The notes beneath the pieces were generated by a model. The model did no database searches. It had not been told where the DNA came from and worked only from the letters and a program-made list of their open reading frames with translations. DNA of 64,000 nucleotides from Sequoia sempervirens. Lineage: Eukaryota > Streptophyta > Pinopsida > Cupressales > Cupressaceae. Numbering within the stretch: the first letter of the stretch is position 1; every line of letters starts with the position of its first letter. Position numbers and translations under genes: made by a program. Below, piece by piece: positions 23,181 through 35,086 of this stretch. The stretch lies in the NCBI GenBank assembly GCA_007258455.2, contig VDFB02193867.1, forward strand, positions 525,574,189 through 525,638,188, in the 5' to 3' direction.

Positions 23181-24200
23181 CTTTTACAATATTTCAAAAT
23201 CCCTAATAGTTTCCTATTTCTAATAAAGTGAACATAGAATGCCACAAACTGTTCATTATTGGAAGGAGAATTAGAAACTAAGGTTGATGTGGGCACAAAG
23301 CAATAATTCAAATCCCCCCATAGGAAGCACCCATTAAGGTTCAATAGAAATAGGGAACCCAAAATTCAAATAAGATGTTTCGGATCCTTACATAGCTATT
23401 ATTCTTGAAAGCATAATATGAAATCCAACAAAACTTTAATAGGAAAAATAAAATAGTGTATAACATGATTCATTTCCCAATAGCTTAAATTAGAGAAAAC
23501 ATAAAAGCTAGTTGTTGAAAATTGAATATCAAGGCTTGTATGTGGAAAGAAGGAGACATGAAGCATTCAATTTTCATGAAATAGAGAATAAAGTGTAAAA
23601 AAAGGGCCAAATGTTCACAATCTGATACAAACTTTCTTATTCTATTACTTGGTATTGCAGAATAATGGAATTACTAAGATTGAATAAAGAATTTGATTAA
23701 TTGTCTTGGCATAGATTACAGGAAGAGTGATTAGAGATCTATAAGAAACCATCTATATCTTATTCTACTATGGTTACTACTTATAGTAATATAATACCTA
23801 TTTCTCATTCTTCTTCTATTTATAGTTTTTAGAGGATTCTAAAAAAATCCCTTTTATAAGACAAGGGAAGCATACAAGCACTGAGCATTCTCCACCATCA
23901 AAGATCAAACCCTAGCATATGTCACCATAAGAAAACCTCAATATTTGATTAAAAAATAGATATGATCTTGCTAATAAAGATTGAGTTTCTTCAATAACGA
24001 CAACAGATGCAACTCAATGAATCAAATGCCATTAGAGCTTCATCTAGGTCTCCCTATTAGAAATAAGATATGGGTTGTAAATACTTGGTATAATCTTATG
24101 TTATTATGCTATAGGTTACAATGGTGGTATCAAAAGGAAGTTGATCCTCAAAAATACAAAGGAACCAAATCATCGCCACCTGATAACATTTGAAAAGATA
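23181..24200 (-). repeat. Probable 5' LTR of the Tat-like element
   Basis: Non-coding sequence lying upstream (minus strand) of the primer site, with a TATA box at 23816-23827 (AACTATAAATAG). The outer edge near 24200 is a guess, because no second LTR exists to compare. Confidence 0.5.
23816..23827 (-). promoter_or_regulatory. TATA box of the Tat-like LTR
   Basis: AACTATAAATAG on the minus strand, about 640 bp upstream of the primer site, a normal distance for an LTR promoter. Confidence 0.5.
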
Positions 24201-25675
24201 CGACTTTGATAGATGAAGAAACTCACCTAATAAAAGATGGGTGGTGTGGCATATTGGCAGGCTTTCTTCAAAAAAATAAGAGAGCTCAGCCTAAGGAGAA
24301 TCCCTGCAAGGTAGCCACATGTCCAAATTTGGGTCTAAAAGGTGATGCAGAGTAGGGAGGCATTTGACAAAACAACACAATTCAAGCTGTCTCAAACAAT
24401 TCTTCAATCCACAAAACCATAACTAGGGTGATTCTTCACACAATCTCTCAATTTTCCTTGTAGATCTGCAAACCTAGTTTCTTGAATATATCTTGCAAAA
24501 TATTTTACAAACCCACAAACCATTTATATTTTTAGACACCCATTATTGCATTCTCAAACATACCTAAAAAGATCACCAGGTTCCTTTGGAACATATTCTC
24601 CAAACTACTACTGCTACGCTACCCCTAGACCCCAAATAGGTCACTTTTTCAAATCAACCTCAAGAAATACTTCACTCCAACCTTGAAATACTTCTCCACT
24701 ACTTTGAACAGGTTACCAATGCTCAAAATCCATAAATTTCAACAAAAGAAACACCCACAAAAACATCAAATTACCAAACCCTCATTTAGGCTTGCCAAGG
24801 CTAGGTTTTCAAGGGGCTTATTGAATCTCTATTCTCTAGACCTTTTCTCACCTTCTCAACACTTAAAACATGTCACCCTAGGTCTTCATATGCTTCCTAA
24901 ACTGATTCCCATACATTATCAATGCATTTACAATGAATTCCAACTCTCAACCATCACCTTTTAGCTCACAACATGATTGTAGTCTGCTAGGGAATCAACA
25001 AAAAAATTACCAAACCCAACTCCCTATTCTTAAAACACATGCTAACATCTAAGCCTACCTAACAGCCCCCATTCCACCAATTTTTAAATAGATCCAACAT
25101 TGGAATGGGTCAAAAGTGCATTTTTTGTGCCTCAAACCCTCAAAACAAGGTTATAGGCCCGTTACCAACAAAAATACAATAAAACTCTCAAATCTCTATG
25201 AAATCTCACCAAATCAAATCCAAAATGTTCTTAATTCAGTCCACCACCAAATTCAATTCATTATAGACCAATATCAATCTCTATGGAACCATAAAACCAT
25301 TGGGAGCAATAATTTACTAGAAAATAACATAGAAAAGAGAGGTTTCTTATTGATTTCTTCAACCAAATCCTTAACAACAACCTTACATCAAGTTTGCAAA
25401 GCCTATTTAACCTTTTACTATCAATACACATCATTTCTAACTAATTTTGAGCCACTTAACCATTGGTATTCCAACTTCTTGCATTTTTTGCACTTGTACA
25501 ATATGGCATTTTTTACAACATTTGAAAATATTTAACACCTTTTGGAAAATAAATCCTCTATGACCCTAGTTACATTCTAAATGGTCTATTATGACCTTAT
25601 TTGCATGACCTTAGACTTTAGACACCAAATTCCTATCAAATGACCTTGTTTGACCAAATTTGCAAAAATGAACTT
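24201..25675. other. Unassigned C/A-rich DNA
   Basis: The plus strand is notably poor in G, a bias shared by the LTRs at 58.4-60.0 and 62.1-63.8 kb. Two frames (24683-24964 and 25116-25535) are open but match nothing and look like a by-product of composition. It may hold the 5' LTR of the gypsy element that follows. Confidence 0.4.
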
Positions 25676-25691
25676 GGTGCCCCTACACCAA
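25676..25691 (+). promoter_or_regulatory. Possible primer binding site
   Basis: TTGGTGCCCCTACACC stands where a gypsy primer site would lie, about 360 bp upstream of the Gag frame. It resembles the TTGGCGCC start of Tat sites only in its first half. Confidence 0.3.
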
Positions 25692-26049
25692 AAGGAAAGC
25701 GATCTCCAAAAAGGTAGTGCAACCACTACATGACACCATTACACACCTTTCTTCCAAAATTGTCCTACATCTCTCAAAAATAAGTGTCGATGTGACATTT
25801 TTTTTGTGGCAAAAAAAAAAGCTAAAAAGGTGAAGTCCTCACGAAAAAAGAACAAATGAAAAAAACCAAACATACTTAAAGAGAAAAAATTGCTCCACAG
25901 ATCCACACATCAAATAAAATGACTCAAAATCAAGGAAATTAATTAATTCAAAATAAATTCAATCATGTTCAACCTTCACAACGTTCACAATACACCTCCT
26001 TACAACATTTCCAACCAAAAAAAAGTTTACAAAAAAAATTGGTGATGCA

Positions 26050-27480
26050 ATAAAATTTCCAACCACCATCCAATCATCAAAATCAAAACAATGTGGGTCA
26101 AAATACAAGTATGGTTCCTCAAGCAAGAATTGTTCCTCAAATAGGTATGGTTCCTCAAATAAGCATGCTTCCTCAAACAAACATGATTCCTCAAACAAAC
26201 ATGTTTCCTCAAACAAGCATGGTTCCTCCAACAAACACGATTCCTCAAACAAATGTAGTCCTGTAAATGAACATAATTTCACAAATAAACATGGGCTCAA
26301 GGCAAGGTCATGGTTTTCCAAATCAAAGTGCTGGTCCATATCATGGTAACACCATGAAAAATCAATTTTACCCAAATCAAAACAATATGTTGATAAGTCA
26401 TAATATGAGGCTAAATAAAAATGTATTTCCCAATCAAAACAATGTTCAATACCAAAACGTATTGCAAAATTAAATTATCATCCCAAGTCAAAACATTATC
26501 TCAAATCAACACCTTGTCCCAAATCAGCATATTGTTCATATACCAAACATGAACCAATACCAAGGATTGTATCATGATCCCATGCAAGCTTAACAACAAG
26601 CACAACACCAATATTCTCATCAACAATTTCTTGCACAAAAACAAGGCTTGAGTTACAATGCATACCAACAATGTGTGAACTCACACAATTTCCTTAATAA
26701 AAATACACATGGAGCATATAACACACCACCACCATCTTCACCATTGCATTCCCAATATCAAGAAAACATAACAATACACCATATAACTCTTTCAATCCAA
26801 ATGTCCCTCCATATCAAAATCCATCCCTCAATATAACACATATTCCCCATTACCTAACAACCCTCAAGAGGACTTGTCTTCACAAATTAGAAATATTACA
26901 CAATAGATCCAAGACATCCAAACTAGGAACAAAAATAAATCATATGCTATGAGTGACTTGTTCCCTTATCCATTTAATTGAAATGTAGCAATGATACCAT
27001 TCCCACAAGGATTTGAAATACCAAAATTAACAAATATAAAGGGCGTGGAAATCCAAAGGACCATATCAAAGAACTCTATGTGGCTTGTATGTCCAAGTGG
27101 CCTATAATTACTATTATTTGATGAGACTCTTCCCATGTAGTTTGGGAGGCCAGGCTATAGAATGGTTCATGAGCTTACCTCAAGGTAGTATCCACAATTT
27201 CCAAGAAATAATTGATTGATTTGTTGCACATTTCTCTTTCAACCTTGACATGGACGTAAGCTTGGAAGATCTATGCACACTCAAAAAAAAAAAAGGAGAA
27301 TCATTTTCCAACTTCTTACAAAGATGGATACATAAAGCTAGAAAATGCAAGTGGCCTATTCCCAAAGAACAACAAATAGGAATCAATGTTGCCAATGTGG
27401 AAAAAGAATTGTCCCTCCTACTAAAAGCACAATGTGTAAAGACATATGAAGAGCTTATTCCAAGAGGCCTTGGCATTTAA
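26050..27480 (+). pseudogene. Gypsy Gag remnant with hexapeptide repeat N-terminus
   Basis: The N-terminal half is Asn/Gln-rich and opens with about ten 18-bp repeats (see 26111-26254), then NQNNVQYQN and YNAYQQCVN. The Gag core follows: IPFPQGFEIPK, YKGRGNPKDHIKELYV, then after frameshifts LGGQAIEWFMSLPQG, and finally 27250-27480 with MDVSLEDLCTLKKKKGESFS and FLQRWIHKA. The same segments occur in the Gag at 38.4-38.8 kb (LGGQCMEWFSKLQ, IKDLYNMKQRKGETF), so both belong to one lineage. Many stops are present, and several in the N-terminal half lie in CAA/CAG-rich context. Confidence 0.8.
26111..26254 (+). repeat. 18-bp coding minisatellite in Gag
   Basis: Eight exact-length units, each reading M/I-V/I/L/F-P-Q-T/I-N/S (for example ATGATTCCTCAAACAAAC), in frame with Gag. 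Two worn units follow to about 26290, the first containing a TAA. The repeats vary mostly at first and second positions of two codons. A Pro/Gln/Asn-rich repeat of this kind would be disordered in the protein. Confidence 0.95.
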
Positions 27481-27849
27481 AGGGACCTTACTACACAAGG
27501 AACCAAATAAGCATATATAGGCAATCAACCATCATCTAGTTCTAATGAGAAACTTCATTTCTGGGCAAAAAACAAGAACATTAGTAATGATAGTGTTGTT
27601 GATGCAAAAGTGGTATTAAGTGGTCCAAAAAAAAATCCTCAACAAAACACACAACAAGAAAACACACAATTACAAGACAATCAGTAAATAGCCAATAGTG
27701 TCAAGACACAAAGAGGACCAAAGCAAAACAACCCCGATGAAAATTTACCCCCTTAGGGGAATAGATGGAAATATTCTTGAGGAAGTTGATCCAGTCAAAT
27801 CTCATCACACTCCAAAATTTTAAGAACTATCAAGAACTAGAAGTCAAAC

Positions 27850-27990
27850 CTCGTGGGTATAAAGAGGACCATTATTGTGAATACCATCAATACAAAGGTT
27901 ATAAAACACAAAACTATTTCAAACTCAAACACCTTGTTTAGGACCTCATTGAACAAGGACACCTTGAAGTTAATCAAAAATAACAAAATC
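27850..27990 (+). pseudogene. Gag-to-protease linker with YCEYHQ motif
   Basis: Reads DHYCEYHQYKG, then LKHLVQDLIEQGHLEV. In Tat-like elements a Cys/His cluster followed by LK-LVQDLIE-G lies just after Gag. The parallel piece in the 33-45 kb element is at about 39390-39480 (HLVQDLIENRKV). Confidence 0.75.
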
Positions 27991-28059
27991 AAGATTTAAA
28001 AATTTATAAGACACTTATTCCTGATCATATAAAATAAAAATATTTAGGAAAGGCATCAA

Positions 28060-29697
28060 CTTCAAGCAATGTGAACAATATCTATGATAACATGATAGCA
28101 TATATTTGGGTTGCTCATCCATCACAAGAAGATAAATCTGACAAACATCAAGATATATCCTTAAAGCAAAGTGAAGATCAATCAACAATGTCTAGCAATG
28201 TCTCATATCAAGATGGTATCAATTATGTCTCAGATCACAATATTATTCCATCATATGACTTCATGATTGGACATATACAAGAAGTTCCAACATGACAAGA
28301 AAGATCCCTCATTACATCTGGACCTATCAAAGATTGAGAAGTGTCCTCTATGAAATTTGTGTCATCTACCCAAGATTTATGTCAAGATAATATGTCTAAG
28401 GATAACAAAAGTGGCTCTAAACCAAGTCAAGATCAAGATTCCATCTCCCCACAACATTATCATGATCTACATAGTATTTTCCAATCCACAAGTGATAGTT
28501 TCTCCACCATAAGTCAAGATGGAGAGCTTATGTCCCAAAAATATTATCATCACTTGATGAATATTTTCTAATCCATCCAAAACTTCAAGGATATATCTGA
28601 CACTACCCATGATATGATTCCTTCTGATGGGAAAATAGATGTTTTTCATCCAAAACAAGAGTCTCCCTTTCTTGATATTATCAATCAAGAGAAAAAAATA
28701 GTAGAAATTCTTGATTCTTATAGTGAATGTGGATCATCATTATCTCCTAAATCAGCATCAATAAATGATCCATCCCAAGTTCTAATTAAAGAAATTGTTC
28801 TAATTGAAGACATCAAGTATGAATATATCCAATGTTATCTGAGCAAAGGAATATGTTTGACTAAATAGGATGTCTCTAAATCAATAGAGTGACAAAGTGA
28901 AATAATATCATCCATAATAGTCATTTATCAGTGAATGTTGGCTAAAGAGAACAACTTGAAATCAGTAGATCTAGAGCATGAAAGTACTACCTCTATAATA
29001 CTACGGGCAACTTTGTTCAAAGCAAACATCAACATAGGGGGCATGAATAATCATTATGATGAAATCAATGAAAAAACTACAACTAGCCACAACATGAATC
29101 TTCATCCACCCATCATCCCATCCACAAATTGGGACCAACATCAAAAGATAGATTTTAATCAAATTGAAGATAAAAGTGTCAAATCAAAAGAAGAAGCCAA
29201 GAATAATGGACAAATCAATTACAAATGGGCACCAAAGAATACAAAGAAAGATCATTCCTACAAAACTGCATTAGTCAAAGAAGCTATGGGGAAAAATATG
29301 AAATGGAAATGTATCCATCATGGACATCCATACATACAAGATCAGGCTTCTCAAGTGACATACAAAGTATATCAAGTAGCTAGTCCTAATTCCACAAAAA
29401 ACTTTAATATCCATCGATTATTGTTCATCGTTCCAAGTTTGGAGAATCAAAGGTTCAAAAATGTAGACTAATCCATCTCATATTCTTGAAACCCACTCCA
29501 TTCCACCATGCATGATAACAAATTTTCACATTGACCATGTATTGGAAACAACCCTTTATCATAAGGATTCTCAAGGCACTCTATCACGATGTGGGCCCAA
29601 AGACAACATTGACTCTAGTATAAACAAGGTAGATGAAAATTTGCACTCAAGTGCACATATCTTAGTGAAGAAATTTCTTCAAGCAAGATATCACTAG
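28060..29697 (+). pseudogene. Unrecognised coding-like stretch in place of pol
   Basis: Consecutive plus-strand frames (28071-28295, 28341-28571, 28614-28868, 28935-29471 and 29512-29697) are separated by single stops and share a Ser/Asp/Gln/His-rich, charged composition. The first piece (NNIYDNMIAYI) matches NYIYDNTIHCI at 39590 of the autonomous element, so the start is the Gag-protease linker. The rest has no protease, RT or integrase motif. The longest piece (178 codons) ends in a basic region (KWKCIHHGHPYIQDQA). I do not recognise it. It may be an expanded linker or an element-specific extra protein. Confidence 0.45.
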
Positions 29698-29699
29698 AA

Positions 29700-32189
29700 T
29701 ATTATGACAAAAGCATCAACGTCAACACCACTAGGTGGTTCAAAACAAGCTTAAAATCTTTAAAAAAATTTAAAAAATTTAAAAAATAGTAAATAAAAAA
29801 ATTGTCCTCCAGTGAAAACCACTACAGTGGCACTTTGGGCAAGTGCTATGATGAAAACCTTGAAAACAAGCATCGTGAGTAGAAATAAAGCATCCATATG
29901 TTCATTTCATATGGAATTATCTCATCCTCTTCATGATCAATCCAACACTCTCTCCATCCATCCAATCCCTTGATCTTGACAAAGGTTCAATGTATACTTT
30001 AACTTTACTCATGATTAAAAGAGACTTGACATGATATTTACCATTCATATCATAAATTCCCATATCCCATTACATGATAACATTTTTTAAATATCTTTGC
30101 AAGTTTCTACATCTGATATCTTTAGCTATCCATTATGAACATTGCTAGACACTCAAGGCATATTCTTCCACTATTATTTTCAAAAAATTATTGATCCATG
30201 TCTTATATATCATAGTGTGGAATTGAAATAATGATCTAGGTATTGTAAAACATCTAAAAATCTAGACATATCATAAAAATACAAAATCCAAAAACATCAT
30301 AAAACATCCAAAATCGAAAAACATCCAAATCATGTCAAAATCCTTAAAAAGGTGTAAAATGTCAAAAGATAAAAATACCTTGTTGAACTACATTGTCTCT
30401 GAGCTTAAACGTAGGAAAATCCATCATTGATACACCCCTAAGACATTAGGTCAATCTTTAATAGTTTTTCACAATAAACTAGCATCTTCTTAATGTCCAT
30501 ATCACATTAGTAAACTGAGCCATAGTTAGTTGAACTGCATGGTTTATGTGTGTATAATGTAGGAAAGGATAATATTTGATCAACCCTCAAGGCCCTAGGT
30601 CAGTTCCTCTTAGGTCTTGGTTAAAATCTCATAAAACATAAAGACATTAAAAAACTTGAAAAATTTTAAACATGAAAATAACCCAAAATTAAAAAAGACC
30701 ATGTAAAATTTCAAAAACATCCAAACATTTGAAAAAAGAACCATTTTTCCCATCTTACTTTCAACCACAATAAACCTCTATGCCTAATAAATCAAACGTC
30801 ATATTCACCCTTTGGAAACACAAACAAAAATGAGTACAACAATCAACAAAAGAAAACCTCAAACACAAAGTCAAACTCTTGATCATTTTAGCAAGCATGT
30901 CAATCAAACTTTATATCAACAATCTTTTATACAACCTATTAAATCACCAACATCCACTATCATGTCCTAGGATGCATCCTTCATACAATGGGAATTAGCA
31001 TTGTAAATCACTTTGGATACTTATCTTCTAATCATCACATCAACATCACTTTTTTGCCAAGAGATATGAATAACATTGGTTATTTGTTCATTTTGATCTA
31101 TTTTTTATGATTTATCTTATTTATCCATTCCCAAGACCTCTTGATGATGTCGATCAAAATTATTGAGGGAAAGGAATGGAGAATTAATCTCTTAGCTTTT
31201 ATTTCTTGTGCTTTTTGGATATCTTTGCAGTGCAACATCAATGAATACTTATCTTATGTGCACTAGTATAGTCTTAAGTAACAAAATGATGAGGAATATC
31301 AAGTTCTTCATACCTTTTGTTTACTAGTCTCCTTAATTCATTTTCTTATTCTTTCACATGGTTAAACAAGGTTTTCATATGTCAGCTGTGATCAAGGATA
31401 CTCCTATCTATTTGTAGAGTCAGAGTCCATCACACTAGATACAATGTCATCCTAGTTTTTAATACCTTGATTCATAATGTCTATTTTATATATCAAACAA
31501 TAAGGAATGATGTGATGATTTTCTTTCCCAATCCTAAAACAAGAAGCTCATATTTCTCATCACCATATCTAATAATATCTCGAATAATCGTAGGATTGTT
31601 TGACTTTTGAAACAATCTCTTGATCCATGGTTAATTAGTGGCCATCTTCTTATTCTTCAATCTCTTTCAGGCTAACATCCAACCTTGTATCATGGAAATA
31701 CACAAAACTAATCATCAATGCATCCATCCTACATCCATAAACCATTAGCATACATTATACATCAGCATAATCATGATACATTACATAGAAAAAATATGAA
31801 AAGAAGTATATCCCATGGAATACATACTACATCATCATGACATATGAAAAGATATTGAAAAGGATAGTACATCCATAACATTTGTGTATATCATAAATAT
31901 CACATAACATATGCATCAACATCATAATCCATACATCATAAGTGATCAATACATAAAGCATAAGAATACATAACATATATCATAAGCATTGAATTGAATG
32001 TCATCTCATATATATCATTAAAAATATTTTCATGATTAGACATCTGAATCAATGTGTGATACATCAAAAATGCATATACATGAGGCTACAAAAAAATATT
32101 CGTTGAATGGATATGCATAATCAAATCGAGCTATACATCAAAAAAGTGTCTATAAGTGCAAGGGCTATCATCGGCTCTATCTACTATCA
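29700..32189. other. Non-coding AT-rich region
   Basis: 29700-30000 belongs to the 3' part of the gag-only element. Beyond it are A-rich stretches (CATCCAAAA words at 30240-30360 and 30690-30730) and, at 31700-32050, runs of CATA/CATAT words. No coding frame or LTR edge is visible. Confidence 0.45.
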
Positions 32190-32850
32190 TGGTGTGATTG
32201 GTCCTAATGACCACTTGATGGCTGTTGATGACCACTCCCTCGAGACTTTCTCACAAATGGTGTACCACCTGAACCACTTGGAGATACCCCACTCCTTAGA
32301 GACTTTTGGCTACCACTACTCTCAAGGAACATCTCTACAGTACAGATTCCTATAGTATGTAGCCTCAACCATAGCCTCCATGTATATATGTGCCAAAACC
32401 ACTTATCTCTATGTCTACTAGGTGACAACCTCTAACTATTGCCTACAACTAGTCTCTTGGGCTAATTGAAGATCTAATTGTGGTCTCAGCCACCTCTCCT
32501 AGTGTCTCTCTATTGTCAACACCTATAGCTACTACAATGCCAGATTGTGCTCTTATCTAAGCTGATCTTGCTCCTATTTGAATTGATCCCTAACAATTGT
32601 AAGGGCTTGAATCTATGCATCACATGGATAGAGTCCCTAAGCCTACTACTACTATTGATGCTTAGGTGGTGGTGGTGGAGGAGGCATATTTCTCAAAACC
32701 TATCCTATCTCCTAGTCCTATATACCCTGATCTTGAGGAGGTTGTTTATCGTCCTATGGAGGTTGTTGTCTCCTACCTCCTCTTTGACCTCTAAGTCTAG
32801 CCTATGCATATCCTCCAACTGGATCCATCAAACATACTAAGGAATGTTTT
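32190..32850 (-). pseudogene. Gln-rich coiled-coil relic with many TAG stops
   Basis: One minus-strand frame can be read from about 32850 to 32190 through about two dozen stops. It goes GGYA, an Arg/Gly/Gln region (RLRGQRGGRRQQPP), a run of seven Pro (PPPPPPP), then H-Q followed by four TAG codons and one more TAG two codons later (32634-32660). A heptad-like Gln/Leu/Glu region follows (RDQFK-EQDQLR-EHNLAL; ERHxERWLRPQLDLQLAQE). Nearly all stops are TAG and sit where CAG (Gln) would fit. I do not recognise the family. It is not an ordinary gypsy or copia domain. Confidence 0.5.
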
Positions 32851-33140
32851 TAAAACCATGCATTTTAGGGTGGCACCATCCTTTCATCATATTGTCCTCC
32901 ATCATAGACACATGACTGAGATACAAGGGTTGTAAAGTTATTTATTGCCACTTGTGGTAGAATCTACTAACCCTAGATTGTCTCCTTTGATGTCCATGAA
33001 AGTATGGCTCAATAATCATCAATTAGTACATCTTGTTCTATACATCTAAAAATGTTTTGGATAATTTAATTAATTAAATACGATTTATTTGATTAATTAA
33101 CCTTTAATTCCTCTACTATTAAATGAATAGAAATATTTAT

Positions 33141-33420
33141 TTTTAAAAACCAAGATCTGAAATGCAAACTAGAAAAAGCCTTCCACAAAAGAGAAAATAA
33201 AAAAAAGTAGAGAGATTGTATAAAGATGTGCAAAATATAATTATTCAGGAATTCTTAATTACAAGATATGATTTTCTTTATAAAAGAAAAGTATGCATAA
33301 CCCTAATCTTATCTTGAGCAACAAGATAGCTCAACAAGATAAAGATGACAATATACCTAGGAATTAAATATTACCTAAGTAAAGTTATGCAAGCGTAATT
33401 AAATATTAATTACACTAACA
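33141..33420 (-). repeat. 3' LTR of the small element
   Basis: 280 bp, near-identical to 35087-35369 over its whole length, with roughly a dozen differences, mainly C/T and G/A. The end next to the gypsy LTR reads TTTTAAAAACC where the other copy has TGTTAAAAACC, so its terminal dinucleotide has mutated. Confidence 0.93.
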
Positions 33421-33428
33421 CCCCCCCA
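33421..33428 (-). promoter_or_regulatory. Polypurine tract of the small element
   Basis: ATGGGGGG(G) on the minus strand, immediately upstream of the 3' LTR. This fixes the element's orientation. Confidence 0.85.
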
Positions 33429-34301
33429 TAAGTGCAACTTAAGGAGACTAAAAAGGCATGCACCTAAAACTAAAATGAATGCAAGAAAGAATGAATGGGT
33501 CCAAACAACAAGGCCTGATCAGGTACCCATGTACAAATGCAATAATGAGGTAGAGAAGGAAAACCTAGTGGGACACAAACCCCCTACAATAAGATGACTG
33601 TTGCAAAGAAGCACTGGAAGAACACTGTGGAGTAACACTGGAACCGAAATTTGACAAGCAAGGAAAGATACTTTTGTCTACAAGAAAAAAAATGCGGAAT
33701 CATAATAATGTGACAAAAGAATCGATGCCAGAGAACACTAGAAAACTCACAAACTTGAACAACCCTGAAATTTGTGAAGCAACAATAGATGAAATGATGA
33801 CAAAATATGGAAATCGTGTATCTCAATTCCAATGCCAAACTATGACTAAAACTCTTCCATGGGAACAAGTACCATAAAAACATGGCCCTCAAACTGAGAA
33901 GGATCTGAACCAATGCAGATCAATAACCATCAACTCCCAATCTGAAGTGTGAACCAATGTGAATCTGATATGTGTCAAGCAAGAGCAAGAAATGTGGCCA
34001 AAAGAAACAAGGAAACTAGATAACCCATGCAAGTTTCCATCAAAACAAGATGAAGATCAAAGTGAAAACAACACTCTAATCAGATTTATTATGCAAGAAA
34101 CCCCCCAGATGGAAATTTATCTCAGTTCTTTTATTACAATAACCCAATGATTGTAAAATGATGGAATGCAAACATGCATAAAAATAAAAAATAAAAATAG
34201 ACCTCAGATCTATGTAGAGGACTGAACCATCTTTCCAACGCCGTAAGAATGACGAAAAAAGGATCATCGAGTCAAAAGATATGCCCTCCAGAGTGAAAAC
34301 A

Positions 34302-34423
34302 ACATCTTTATGCAATCTCTTTGCTTTTTCTAATTTTCTCTTCTATGGAAGGATTTTTCTGGTTTGCATTTCAGATCTTGGTTTTTAACATGGTATCAGA
34401 GCCTTGATTTGTAGCCCCTTCTC
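34302..34423 (+). repeat. Inverted copy of LTR end, primer site and leader inside the small element
   Basis: This 122-bp stretch, in plus orientation, carries the last ~89 bp of the LTR, then TGGTATCAGAGCC (34391-34403) and the start of the leader (TTGATTTGTAGCCCCTTCT). The same stretch lies in minus orientation at 35053-35174. The arms differ at several bases and face each other across about 630 bp. Confidence 0.9.
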
Positions 34424-34888
34424 ATATTTTTGAGAAAATCATTGCAGAGTTCATTCAGGATTCCTTGAGGGTATCATGCCTTGAGCTCATTTATGAGGCA
34501 TTTTGGATCAGATTGAGCTTCACCATTGGATTTAGAGCACTGGAAAAAGTTAGGATTGGCTTTTGTTTTGTAGATTTTGGTCATCATTTGCTAGATTTTT
34601 GAGGGTTTCAAGCTGGGAGATTTTCTGCAAGCTCTAGAGGTATCCAAATTTTTAGACTAGTTTGGGCACAAACGAAGGTCACCATCACGTTTGCATTGGC
34701 CAAAAACTCTAAGAACGCCCTTTGTTTCATCGATTTTTGAGCAGTTGGTCCGAAAGGAAAAAAATTGCCTAGGGGGTTGTACGGCCTCCCCAGCACGCAT
34801 CCTAAGGAACGATTCTAAAAAAATTTCAAAAAACAATTAAAAATATTGATTTGTTTTAAATCTGGTGCTCACAGTGCAAAAGGAAAGT

Positions 34889-34954
34889 GCCACCAAGTGG
34901 CCATCGGGTAGCCACCGAGCGGCCACCGGGCAGCCACCAAGCGGCCGCTAACCT
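34889..34954. repeat. 22-bp GC-rich tandem repeat
   Basis: Three units beginning GCCACC (34889, 34911, 34933), each made of two 11-bp halves, such as GCCACCGAGCGGCCACCGGG. It is a GC island in an AT-rich element, in its leader region. A similar GC-rich repeat occurs at 46.96-47.17 kb. Confidence 0.85.
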
Positions 34955-35070
34955 GCCACTAGCCAGCAGCCCTCTACCAACATGCCACTGGCTGAGTTTA
35001 GCCCCTGTGGGCTTAAAACGTAGAGGTCGTGGTCATATGGAGATCCAGGAGATAAGAAGGGGCTACAAAT

Positions 35071-35086
35071 CAAGACTCTGATACCA
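35071..35086 (-). promoter_or_regulatory. Primer binding site of the small element
   Basis: TGGTATCAGAGTCTTG on the minus strand, directly touching the LTR. The first 11 bases match the plant initiator tRNA-Met site. Confidence 0.93.

Larger units (their letters stand above)
19330..24200 (-). mobile_element. Tat-like Ty3/gypsy element, 3'-truncated, with RNase H before RT
   Basis: Read on the minus strand: LTR with TATA box (about 24200-23181), primer site (23180-23164), gag with a knuckle, protease, an extra RNase H domain and then the N-terminal end of RT, where the element is cut off. The normal gypsy order puts RT straight after protease. Here the RNase H comes first, an order I know from some plant gypsy polyproteins of the Tat group. 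All domains carry stops. RT core, native RNase H, integrase and 3' LTR are absent. Confidence 0.8.
25676..30000 (+). mobile_element. Gag-only Ty3/gypsy derivative without pol
   Basis: After a possible primer site at 25676 come Gag (26050-27480), the H/C-rich region after Gag (27850-27960), a long coding-like stretch of unknown nature (28060-29697) and a 3' region with GATGAAAACCTTGAAAACAAGCAT, which closely matches the region after pol in the gypsy element at 45.1 kb (GATGAAAACCTAGAAAATAGGCAT). No protease, RT or integrase lies between. It therefore looks like a non-autonomous relative of the 33-45 kb element. LTR ends were not located. Confidence 0.65.

Noticed and set aside
24118..24132. 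TGGTATCAAAAGG as a copia primer site
   Set aside because: Only the first eight bases match tRNA-Met, and no Gag follows. The region reads better as the minus-strand LTR of the gypsy element to its left.
24683..25535. Two plus-strand frames of 93 and 139 codons as genes
   Set aside because: No similarity to anything I know, no neighbouring gene structure, and the strand is simply poor in G, which lengthens frames.
25959..26375. A 138-codon minus-strand frame with repeated CLFEE words
   Set aside because: It is the antisense of the 18-bp Gag repeat. The plus strand has the Gag context on both sides, so the minus frame is a shadow.
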